Assembly: GCA_035079385.1 (NCBI GenBank)
Contig: JAVHKY010000035.1
Span: 3,286,001 to 3,350,000, forward strand
Length of the DNA stretch: 64,000 bases
Source: Aspidiotus rigidus
Taxonomy: Eukaryota; Arthropoda; Insecta; Hemiptera; Diaspididae
Direction of reading: 5' to 3'
In this document: positions 22,401 through 34,400 of the stretch, piece by piece
How the letters are laid out: each line of letters begins with the position of its first letter
Numbering within the stretch: the stretch's first letter is position 1
Notes under the pieces: generated by a model
What the model was told of the DNA's origin: nothing
The model's input: only the letters and a program-made list of their open reading frames with translations
The model's database searches: none
Position numbers and translations under genes: made by a program

Positions 22401-25400
22401 ATTGAAGGTTGCTTTTCGTATACATAGCTGGAAAATCAGGATTTTTCTAGTTTTTCAAACTAGATTACAGCCTGTACTCATCTCAGAATCTTGATAAATT
22501 TGTCCAGCTCTTTGGAAAGTACGACTTTTTAACAGAGAACCTGTTTTATGGGGGCTTTTTGAGAAATTTGCCGTGCGCCATGCGCCGTCCAGCGAAAAAC
22601 TTAGAAAAATTTCGACTATCACGCTGTATATGATAGGAGGGGGACTTAGAAAAATTTCGACTCTCGAGCCATATATGATAGGAGAGGGACTTGGGAAAAT
22701 TTAGACTCTCGAGCTATACGTGATGGGAGGGGGACTTGAGAAAATTTTCGACTGTCAAGCTATATATGATAGAAGGGGGACTTAGAAAAAATTTCGACTC
22801 TCGAGCCATTATACGATAGGAGAGGGACTTAGAAAAATTTCGACTCTCGAGCTATGATAAGAGGGGGACTTGGAAAAATTTCGATTCTCGAGCTATATAT
22901 GATAGGAGGGGGACTTGGAATTATATAGCTGGGGATTCGAGAAAAATTAAGACTCTCAAACTATATTATACTAGGCTTATAGTAGGTCTAGGCCTTGTTT
23001 ATACTAGCTATATCTAAGTCTAGGCTTCCTTGAATTTTTGATATCAAATCATAAAACTGGTTCCCTGCGTTCCTCGTTTAACTTCGTTAAGGAAGCCGTC
23101 GTTTTCTATCTCGTTGCGTCTACAAAGACCGCTCCTTCAAATAACCAGGGTCACCTTCTGAAATTTTGTGGGTTGTCCCCATGGTTAAATTGCCGAGGTC
23201 GTTTGTCTAGCTGGACACGAATGATTCCTTCAAGATGTAGTCTACAACAAAAGTAGTACCAATGTAGTATATTTCACGCTAAACAAACGAAGTGGAAACT
23301 TGTCAAGCTGTTGGGTTCTCCAAATAGGCTGATCTGAACAATACAAACTTTTTCAAAATAAACTCTTTTTCCAGCGAATATGGACATTGTTGCTGAGGAC
23401 ACGATTAAAGAGATCATGTCCGAACTTGGTCTTCAGTACGTAGGTTTTAATAATACGCTCACTGGTAACAAATTAGATTGGTTCAGAGCAGCTGCCAAAA
23501 TAAAAAGGATCTTTGGAATTGATTTCTTATTTATGAGTAAGGTTTTTCGCGATGAAAAAACCGATACAACGCGACTGATGATAGCAAATCCAGATTCTTG
23601 TACTCCGCCATTTTTGGAAACCCGGTCAGTGAAATTTATCCTTTATTACGTCCTAAATAAAAGGAAAATATTACGGATGTATATGAATAGAAGCAGCAAA
23701 AAAAAAAAAAAATCTTGACGGATTCCCTACCATATAGGAGTTCAGGATGGGGATGCCGATAGCTTTTTGCCTTTCATAATACTCGCAGCCAAGTCCCCTC
23801 CTCTCTGAGGAAGTCGGAACTCGAATCTTTTCTTTGTAGAAATTTGAGCCAAGATCCTTTATTGCACCCTGATGACGTCACAGTCCAGGTGTGTTTGCGT
23901 GTGACGGGTGGCTCAGATCGGCGGGCGATCATAGTAAACTTATTTGAAACAATTGGATCGATGTAAATAAATGATACTTCATTTTTACACCAATAGTTTA
24001 CTGTTTTTAGACACGGAAGTGACTGACCACGGCAATGACGTCGATCTTTTCGTTCTTCATGTATATAGTTTCTATTTGAGTTTACATTGCATTGTTGGGT
24101 TGAAGAAGATATGAGATTACTTAAATTTTTACATCAGCTTCAAACGTATGAATACAAAGATGTACACATCACAGGTTTTGGTATGGGTCTGTGGTGCAGG
24201 CGCGAATTAGCAGCGTCACAATGAGCCAATTACCCCGACTTCTAAGTTGAGATGTTCCTGAATGAGATCTCTGTGAAGTGTATCGTCCACAAGCCAGGCT
24301 ACTGATAGGCAAAAGTTGACGCTAAATTTGCTCAAGAGAGCTAATAAAATTCTTGTTACTTGCGCTCTAGGGACGAAAGTCATCTTCTATCCCCAGACAA
24401 AGTTTTCGAGTCAGAAGAATTTTTAAAATACGCGAAGAATATCAGCAAAATATTCTTGGATATGTATGGAAGAACAGTACCAATACTTACTCATAAATCG
24501 AAGTCAATTGGAGAGATTGAAATTCGAAGTTTGGCAAAATTTATGGTGAAACGAAGAACGATTGTGAGTTCGAATTTAGCTAGTTTCATCGTAAAAATAA
24601 TTTGATAGAAATTGTCAAAGGGAACTGAAGTTGATGCGGTCTGGACACCAGTCAATTTTCTTTCTCAACGTTCTTAGAAAAGGGAGCTTTTGCATGTGTA
24701 TATGTAAGAACGCTTTACCGTTCTCACGAATTTGCGTATTGGTAGCGTCGCATCGGCACGCCGGTGCTTATGGATTTTGCCGTAACGTAGCCGGTGAATC
24801 AAGTGGCAAGATTTTTAATATTGATTATAGTAAGACCACTTCTAAATTATCTTAACGGTGTAAGAACAAGATTGCTAGACAAACCGCTAAGTCTTACATA
24901 TATTAATCGAATAATTAGAAATGTTTTCTTTTTTCATTTTTAACGAGTTATTAGCTACACTGAGGCTCTTTGACTGGGTGTACAAAAGTGTTGAAAAACT
25001 TTCTTGTGAAATTAATAAAGCCATAAGGAAGATGAACTAATATTGGAAGGAATTAGTGCGGACAGTTAGGTTCGTTTAGATGTCGGAGTAATAGGTAATT
25101 AGTTATAAATATTGTATAGGGTACCACAAATGGCTTATTGTGGTTGATTTTGAGTGCTTAAATGAGGGAGGAGGGTGTATTTATGGAAGAACGGAGAGAT
25201 GTGACTTAGGGACAGGAGAAAAAATGGTCAACTGTTCAATAGGTTTGTTGGCAGTAGGGGTAAGGCGGAGGGATTACGATGTAAGGGTTAGTTATGTGGG
25301 CGGGTGTAATTTGTGTGTGGCCAATTCTTAGGTGGAAAACAATAATCACTTCTTCTCGTCTTGTGTATCTGATGGAGGATGACCAGGGAACGGGATTTTT

Positions 25401-28400
25401 TTGATACGAAGTAATTTCTTGTTGGATTGATTTTGCCGAAGTGGGTTTCATAATCACAACTCAACAAAATAAAATTTTTTGAAGAGGTCAAGAACGAGAA
25501 TATCCGATTCTAAAAGTATTTTTCACGCTAAATTCGATACCGTTATTCGTTTTTCATGATTCCTTCGTTTTCTTCTGCAATCTTAACGATTAGTTGCCAC
25601 GGCTCGTTGCGAAGCGCGACACACCTTTTCATAATACTACCCTTTAATGTTCGATACTCTTCGCAAGGAGCTACCACAACTAAACATCACGATTGCGGAA
25701 GATAACGAGGGAATCACGTAAAACGAATGACGGCATCGAATTCAGCGTGAAAATACTTTTAGAATCTGATATTCTCGTTGTTGATCTCTTCAAAAAATTT
25801 TACTTCGTTGAGTTGGGTGATCATTGGGTGATGAGGGATTTTTATGGTCTAGGGATGGTACAGGGTAAATATCAGTCATTTGGTTGGGGAAGATAGCTTA
25901 TTTGGCGGTTTGATCAACGGCGCGGCGTCATGTTCAGTGAGGCTAATGTATCCGGATTATTTAAGTATTGATTTAGTTTAGAGTGCGAAGTGTGAGGAAA
26001 ATGCGTTGTATAATAATTGGGTTGGAGTTGAGAGAATGAGTTAATGAGGAGGAGGAGGAGGAGGAGGAGGAGGAGGAATCTGCCGTTTGGGGGAAGTCGG
26101 GAGAGGTAGGAGAGGCAGGTAAATATGGCTATAAGTTCCACTGTAAATATGGAAGATATGTTGCAGATGCGTTCTGAAAATATTTCCCCGTCGATATGCT
26201 GTTTTATTAGATGATTCAAACCCATCAGAGAGATAGAGTGTGTAGTGAAGGTATTCTTCAAGTAATTTTATGGTGTGTTGGGTACAAGCGTTTTGTCGGA
26301 TTTGGGGTTTTCTGTGAGATCGAGACGTATTTCGGGTTGAGGGAGAGTCCAAGGGGGAAAGTTGTATGTATGGGTTCTAGGGGATTTGCTGTGAACGGTT
26401 TATTAAGAGTGATTGAACTGGAGGTGAATAATATGTTTGGTGGAGAGTTGATTGTTGTTGACGGGAAAGATTTGAAAATAAAAGTTGTGGAAATTAAGAG
26501 ATAGACGACAAAAGTTGGAGAGTAGGGGTCGATGGGATGGGGTCTCCTTTTTTGGAAATTAATGAATAAGTTTTTGAAGCAGAAGAATTGAATCCGTTTT
26601 TTGATACCCTGCAGTAATTAAATTCAGGGTTTTCCAGTGGAGTCTGCGGGCTCTGTGAGGGTTAGTGGAGCAAAAATGGAAGTTTTATAATCGTCGGAAA
26701 AAATGCTATCTAATGGGAGGGTTGACATGTGAGGTGATATCATTGATAGATATTAAGAAAAGTAAAACGCTAAAAACTTCGCCTTGGGGAACTCCATTTT
26801 GGACCGTGAGAGGAAAGGAGGTTACGTTATGGATTCTTCTGTTGTGGAAAAGTTTTCAGAATATGTGGCAGGTGGCCTCGGAGACATGGAGTTTGGTGGA
26901 TATAAGGTGTCTCCAGACCAGAGAAAAGGCTTCCTGGAGGAGGAAGAACACAGAGTTTAGGCAGGATTTGTTGGTGGTAGCATCGTAGATTTGGTATTGA
27001 AGGTCAAAAACGGGTTGTATAGTGTTCCGTCCTTTCAGTGAATGGGAGGTAGGAAAGAATATTGTTTGATACTACTATAGAAGTCTTTTGTTGAAAATTT
27101 TTAATTTGCCGAGAACACTGGAGAGGTCTATCGGTCTGTATGAAGCAGGGAGGAGGAGGTCTGCGTTGGGTTTCAATATGGGTAGGTTGATAACTGTTTT
27201 CCAATTGGATAAGTGTTTTGTGAGAAGATGAAGTTGAATAAGGAGAGGAGTTAAGAGGGTAAGTTTGGGTGGGGATTTTTGATCATGGCCGAGTGTATGT
27301 TGTTGAGTCCTGTTTACAGTAGTCTCGAAATCGAAGTCAGAAAGAGGTACATTGTATGGAAGGTGTTCATTTGTGGGAGTCGGGGGGTCGAAAGAAATAT
27401 CAAATTTTTCTTGCTGGAATTCATAACTTAAAAATTCGGGATCGTATTTTGCGTTTGAGGATACAAAGATATAATTATTGTGTTGCTTTTAATTCGGAGA
27501 TAATAAGACGGTCCGAGGTAAATAGACTGAGTTTTTCATGATAACAAAATATCGATTACAGTGTGATTACCAGTAGCAAAAGTACCGAAAATATTTCCAA
27601 TCAAAAGTTTGCTCCCCATAAGAAAACATAGGAAGCAAACCGATCATATGGTATTAATTAAAATTGAGAAAGAATTGAGGGGTTAAAAGTTCAATTTTGG
27701 AAGCTGATTACCTCACACATTATAAAAATAAACTTTTTTGCCCTCAGTCCTTTTTAATTTTTGTTTAATTTCATACTGATCTTTGCTCCCCGTGTATTTC
27801 TTATGGGAGTAAAATTGCGCTTGGAAATATGGAAGGTATTTATCGATATTTTGTTATCACAAAAAACTCAGTCCATTGTGTCGTATGTTTTTAGTGGGAT
27901 GATGGAACGGAAGGAACTATTGCCTGTGAATTTCCTAATATCTCCCCATATTATGGTCCAGACAGGGTGGTTCAATCATCCCACACTAAATGGGCTCCAG
28001 AACTGTTTCTCACCGGTACGAACAAGAATTTTTGCTTTGGCGCGGACTTTTTTGTAAAATATCAAATCAGTTTGGGTGCAGGGCTTTTTTACACGTTTTG
28101 ATGGCTTGATGAATTTCGTTCGACCACCAAGGTACTTTATTTGGTTTCTTTTTCCTCAACACTGTGTAGTATGGAGGATTCATTGTCCGGCATCAGTTAC
28201 GAACTTTGTGAATGTTTCCAGGGCTGCGAGGGGTTTGGGAGTGAGGAGAATCTGAAGTGAGGTCTTGCAAGAAATCCCAGTTGGCTTTGTTAATAAGCCA
28301 ACGGGATGGGGGGAGGTTGAGAAATTGTTAAGGGACAGTGTTTTCGATTGGATAAGAAGTGGGAAGTGTTTGTTGTCTAATAGAGAACTTAATGAAGCTG

Positions 28401-31400
28401 GTGACTTCGAGAGCGACTCTACTTCAATAATCCAGCTATTTATCAAGTGCCTTATAATTCTCTATTCATAGCTTCAGTACTACTTGGCTATTTACAGTGC
28501 TTAAAATCTTCGTCCTACTCGTTTTGGCGCGAGAAAATGATTTTAAAATCTCTCAAGGAAGGAGCAAAGAACTCTTCTTCTGCGGTCGACGGCGACAATT
28601 TATTGGTAAGGAAATCATTGAAAAATATATTGGGAATGCCAACTTGACTATTGTGATGGCGAAGGTACCAGCACACTAATTATTGATACATGATTTTTAC
28701 TTGCAGTTCGATTGGGATACATATCTGAGCACTTTATTTGAGGGTATCGATGGTGTAATCGTGAATGATGAGTTAGAACTTGAAGTTCAAAGATATACAC
28801 TTAGACAAATGTATTTACTGTTGAATGAGACATCAACAAAAACCCTAGGTACGTACATTTATTAGACCCGACTGACCTCCAGCCGTTTCTAATAATTTAC
28901 AAAATAGTTATTGAAAAATGAAGTACCGTAGGGAGATGTTAAATTTGAAATCATCATAATTTTGCACGATTTTAAACCCAACAAATTTGACCAAAAGAAC
29001 AATTAAATTACGTATACCCTTGCTCTCGAATAAGCGTGATCGATATTGAGAATTTCCGAACGTCACGTCCCCGAAACTCGACTTGTATAATATGGTTAAA
29101 GGAGAGAAGGATTAACGTTACTTAATTCCTGCTACTTTAAAATGAAAGGAAATGACGGCACTGTTTTGAAACACATGATAACGTGATTCCCTCCACCATC
29201 CAACATAGAGGATCTCCAGTTTGTAGATGTAACTTCAATCTATTTTTTATTGAGAACACGGTGGTGAATCTAATGACCTCCAATTACGGAACCCTAACGT
29301 CCCCCACACTCGACTCTTGTTCCTGTATTGAACATTAGAGACATCAAAAAATTTCCACTTTGGAACTTGACATACCATTCTCTGTATCATGCCCTTATGA
29401 CCTTGACCAACACCCATCCGGAATTTGAATAATTTTTGGAAGTGTTCCCCCTTATTTTTGATGATCTCTTTCCCATTAAGGATAATGACATTGATCTTCG
29501 TTAGAAACTTTTGAACACAGCCAACAAAGGATCTAAGTTCTAGAGAGTTATTCCATTGAGCTTCACTACCTTCTTACTGCATCAGACGTTAGTAAAATTG
29601 TAAAATCTGCTACTAAAGGGTAAAGATACTTGTGAAGATCGTTCCCCACCTCAAAACGGATTTAAAAAAAATAAGAAGCATGATAATATTGTTGTATTTG
29701 TTTAGCTTTAGCTCTGTGGTTTGATGCGTTCACTTATATGGTACCGTTCACGACACCTGAATTGAGAGAATTAGATTATAATGTGAAGAAGGATCTCGAT
29801 ATGAAGCCTACAACATGGTGAGATTTTTGTGTTCAGAAGATCGCTTCGATGATTTAATTATTTATAAAATTATATCATTTTTCATTCCAGGAACGAGGAT
29901 ATATGTAGTTCTCTACTTAAGAAACATTTTGGTTTCGTGCCGATGTATCATCACTTTTTAAATGATCCAAAAGTCTTAGAAGGAAAGGAACGCGTTAGTG
30001 TTTTCAAGTTTCATACGAGTATATCTTAGCATCAGTCTTTTGAAAGCTAATAACTTCAAATTTGAAAGTTTTAATCCTCTGACAGCGGCGGATTATCCAG
30101 CAAGCATACCGAGCAGAGGCTTGGAGCGTAAAAGTGTACATGGAGGTGGACAGATTTTAAAATCTTTCCAGGCGGCTACCGCCCCTACTCCCTCTGCTGG
30201 CATACATGGATTTAAATTCAGAAAGTGCTTGCGGGTGCACGACTGCTAAATCCGCCACTGGAGCCTTATAGAAGAAATGACGCCACCATTGCTTTTGTTG
30301 GAGGTATAATCCTCTCGGAGCTTAAGAACTACTGTGTAGGGGACGGAACTTGAGAAAATTTATGAACAGAGATTTCAGAAGTCTGTTTTTCCTTCAAACT
30401 ACGACTCATGTCATTGAATTAAAACTCTATTAAACTACAAACGCCATCTTAATATAAAAAACCAAAAGCACTAACACAGAAGCTCAGTATTTCCAATACG
30501 TGTAAGAATATGCTTGCATATTCTTGCACGCTGGCACTCGTAGATAAAGTATGTTGTTCAAGTTTTTATAAGGAAATTTAAAATTATAGCCGAGTGTTGG
30601 TTTTTTCTTTGTTTTGAGTTAAAATCGGCAAAGCAGAATGCGTTAATATGTAAACGATCACCCGATTCTTACTTACGTATTCAGCGCTCTACTTTTTTCC
30701 AACCATTTTTTGAAGGCCAAACGTATGGTTGACGATTTGAAATACGCACTGAATGAAGTGATCTGCAAATCCGAATGGATGGACAACCAAACTCGAGTAG
30801 AAGCCGAAAAGAAGATTAGTCAAATGGGAGCTTTTATTTCTCACCCTCCATGGCTTTCAAATAGCACTTTGTTGGATTCGTATTATGAAGATGTAAGCGT
30901 TATTTAAAATCACTTGCTTATTGTTCTTAGTTTAATATTTGGTCCTCTTATCAGAAGGGATTGGAATAATGGATGACAGAGAAAGGACTCTCTAAGATAT
31001 TTTTATCGTTTTCTTCTTACGAATTTTCTGCTTTTTTTTGCTCCATTTCCTCTTAGTATCGAATTATGGAAGAAAATTTTTTGCTCACCCTGATTGGTAT
31101 ACTTCGAGAAGATGTTCGAAAAAATCTAGCTCTATTTACTGATTCACCCATTAAGAAGTTTACATTGAGGTAAGGGAATCTAGAATTCTAATCGTGTAAA
31201 AAATTTTGAGTTTAAAAGGAAATTTTCCAACTTGACGACTTGTTCCGTTGACTTGACGTTTTTACCGACTTTTCTAGCTAGAAAAGTGAGGTGAGTATAT
31301 TTCTCTATGAGGTATTACACCCGTAGCAAGGTGAACAGGGGGCGGGGGTAATGAACTTTCTCGACACTTTGGAAGCCCTATATTATTTTCAGCATGAAAA

Positions 31401-34400
31401 AAAATCAGGTTTTTTTGTATACTTAGACCAATATTTACGCTTAAAGAAATGTTTTTTTCCGCGGATCTCCTCCAAAACTACTGGTTGGATTTTTTCGAGA
31501 CTTAGATAAGTTATAGTCTCAGTCTGAAGATAGACACCATCAATTTTTTCGACGATTAATTTATAGAAATTCCTCAGCGCGTTTCCAATTGAGTTAATAC
31601 GATTCTGTAGGTTACGGTTAATCATATTGGGAGTAATCGAAATATCAATTTGCAAAGATCGCAGAAACAACTGTTAAAATAGCCTCGTAGCAGTTTGGGT
31701 AGGGGGTGTGGGAGTGGTTTTTCTGGAGACGTTTCGTAGGTTTTAGATGACTTCTAGCCTAAATTAAAACAAAATTCAGGAGTGACTCTCTCAATGATTT
31801 TTGTATTGTGAGAAGAGAAGTCGTGTACTACTCACGCGACTGCGTGAGTGTTTTTTAAAAATACTTTTGTTCATTATTTACAGAGAACTTGAATTGAATC
31901 CATTGGAGGTGAACGCTTATTACTATACAGTTTACTCTAACTACTTGAGTACGTAAGTTCATAGAACGACAATCGTAGAAAAATTTTATTTTTGTAATAA
32001 AACTGATGGGTGCGCCTATTGGTCGCGTGAGTTATGGTCTGCTGATTGATGGATTTGGTCGGAAAGATGATCATAGGTATCGGAAGTGAACCCAAAGTTG
32101 TCCGAAAAATCCAAAATTACAACTTTTCTATGTAGAGAAGGGAGGTGTTACACCCGTTCATTCGGGTTTTTTTCGTATATTTATTTATAAAGCCTATTTA
32201 TTCATAAAAATTTTTCTCCCCGCAACTCCTCCAAAACTGGATGGATTTTTTTTGAAACTCAGGCAGATTATTGTATATTTTGAGATGCGTGTTTGCAATT
32301 TTTTTGTGGATCGGCCGAATAGTTCTTGGCATAAACTTAATTTTTCAACAAATTCCTCAAATTCCTTACTAATATGACGCGGAGTTTTTTCAACATGCGC
32401 TCAGGTTTTTTTTTTTTTTTACGAGCTTTTCAACTACTTGACGGGACATTAGCTCCGGAAGTACGAAAGAGGGGAAGGTGGAAAATGCGAGACGGATAAA
32501 TTTTCAGTTTGGCAGTATTGGCATGAGGAAGGAGCAGAGAGTCCAAGAAAAAGGAGGGAGTGGGTTAGGCGAATGTGCCCAATTCGTAGTCGAGTTACGA
32601 CTATTTCTTCACGGCTTGAGGAACGGATTGAAGAAGACCGGGGAATTAGGGACTTTTTCATTGAACAAAGTTTGTTGCATGGTCCAGAGGACCAAAGACT
32701 CTGCCACGGTGAAATGATTTGGGAACGGTAGAAATATTTCAAATCGTAGGCCGGAGAGGGGGAGAGCAAAGAAAGCTTGCTTGGCAGCCAGATCCACTGC
32801 GCTCTGTTTCGGTTGACGGATATGATCAGGGATCCAGAAGAAAGCAATTGAAGACAGAGAAGATATTAAGATATGCAAGAGGATGAGAATGCGCTGAACG
32901 ACTGAACGATGGGATTGGAAGAGTAGGGGTTTTGCATGAATTGGAGAGAGGAGAAGGAATTTCAAAGGTTAAGGGAGAAGAGTGAGGTGAGTAAGGCAGA
33001 AATAGATGGCAGATAGTTCAGCAGGATATATAAAGGTTGAGTTTTTCGTATGAAAGAGTGTGACTTCACCACTGATGGAGGAGAAGGCGTAGCCACTTTC
33101 GCAGCTCAATTTGGATCCATCTGTAGAGCCCAGGTTGTGGAAGGGGAATTCATTAGCAATTATGTCTTCAATGTGTCTTATGTAGATTATGTTGGGCGAT
33201 TTCAGTAGTTGAATGAGAGGACGTTCATGGAGGGATGGATGAGAAAATGGGGAGAAGGGGAGCAGAGAATTTCGGAGGAGTATAGAGGGAAGGAATAAAG
33301 CGATATGGGAGAACTAAGCATCAGTAGACACGAGAAAGTTTGCTGTTCGTAACCAATTGTGACGCTCGACTCTGTCGACCTCCACAATTTGGTCAAAGTT
33401 GAGTAAACTTTTACATTCTTGAAATTTCTAGCGTACTATGGCAAGTTAGATGGAATAACGGCACTCCACTTCGTGAAACCGCGAATGTTCGCGGATGTTT
33501 AGTCTACGAAAAAGAATGTAATTTTTGTACATGAAAAACTTCGTACATATTGCTGACTATTCCGAATATCAATTGTTTATACCTATGCAATTCCGAGATA
33601 CTTTGCGGATGTTTAGTCTACCAAACCTGTAGATAATTCACTGTTAACTCTAACAAATAATTGTATCTTTTGCTTCAATTGCAAATTTCAAATATTTTAA
33701 TTTAGCCATTCCCTAAATTATCCCCACTCTACCATACCTTATACCGTTAGAATTAAGAGTATATATTCCATTTCGTCTCCTCTAAAAAAAACACTCCTCA
33801 CTACTTACCGCGGACAACTCAACACTTAGTGTTAACTTGGAAATTTGAGTCATAAAATGTACCGCGAAATTATTGCCCGTGTATTTTTGTGAAGTATATT
33901 AACCGTGTTAATAAATCTTTTAGTCAGTCCAACATGAAACACTTCGCGTTTTGCGCAATCTCATTTTAAACCCAGTGCTTTCGAAAAATCCTTTACCGAA
34001 CTTCCATTCACCGACCAATCCCATCATCACACCAATAATGAGCAAAATTCTAGTGGAGGAATACCAGCCTCTACGCATAGGCTGAGCGACGGCCTTAGTG
34101 CGCTAGGCACCATAGCCTAAACGTAGGGCTGCAGATTGTATTGTATCTAGGGATTTTCGGGAGGATTTGTTAGACTGTCCGTGGATAGGGGATCATGAGT
34201 CCAGTTGAGATCGGATTAGAGAGTTGTATAGTTGAAGGAGGAGCTTGCGACTTCAACCAGTGCGAGTTTGGAATAGATATTTAAGGACATTTATTGAGTT
34301 TAGACATTTGGCTTTTAGGAATATAAGGTGGGGAGTCCAGAAGTATTTGAAATCGAAGTTAAGGCTGAGAAATTTAGTAGAGGATTGAAGGCTGATCCGT

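Larger units (their letters stand above)
25080..28415 (-). mobile_element. degraded I-type LINE in copy B intron 6
   Basis: On the minus strand, in 5'-to-3' order: VPWWSNEIHQAIKTCKKALH (about 28060-28140) at the start of the RT region, an RT fragment near 27130 (SYRPIDLSSVLGK), an RNase H fragment with LSDGFESSNKTAY (about 26200-26270) and IFTVELIAIFTC, then RIGHTQITPAH near the 3' end (25290-25340). Many frameshifts and stops: a dead element. A shorter version lies at the same place in copy C (47950-49990) and none in copy A. Confidence 0.8.

Noticed and set aside
26041..26352. Proline-rich protein on the minus strand
   Set aside because: Degraded LINE RNase H running into a GGA microsatellite.
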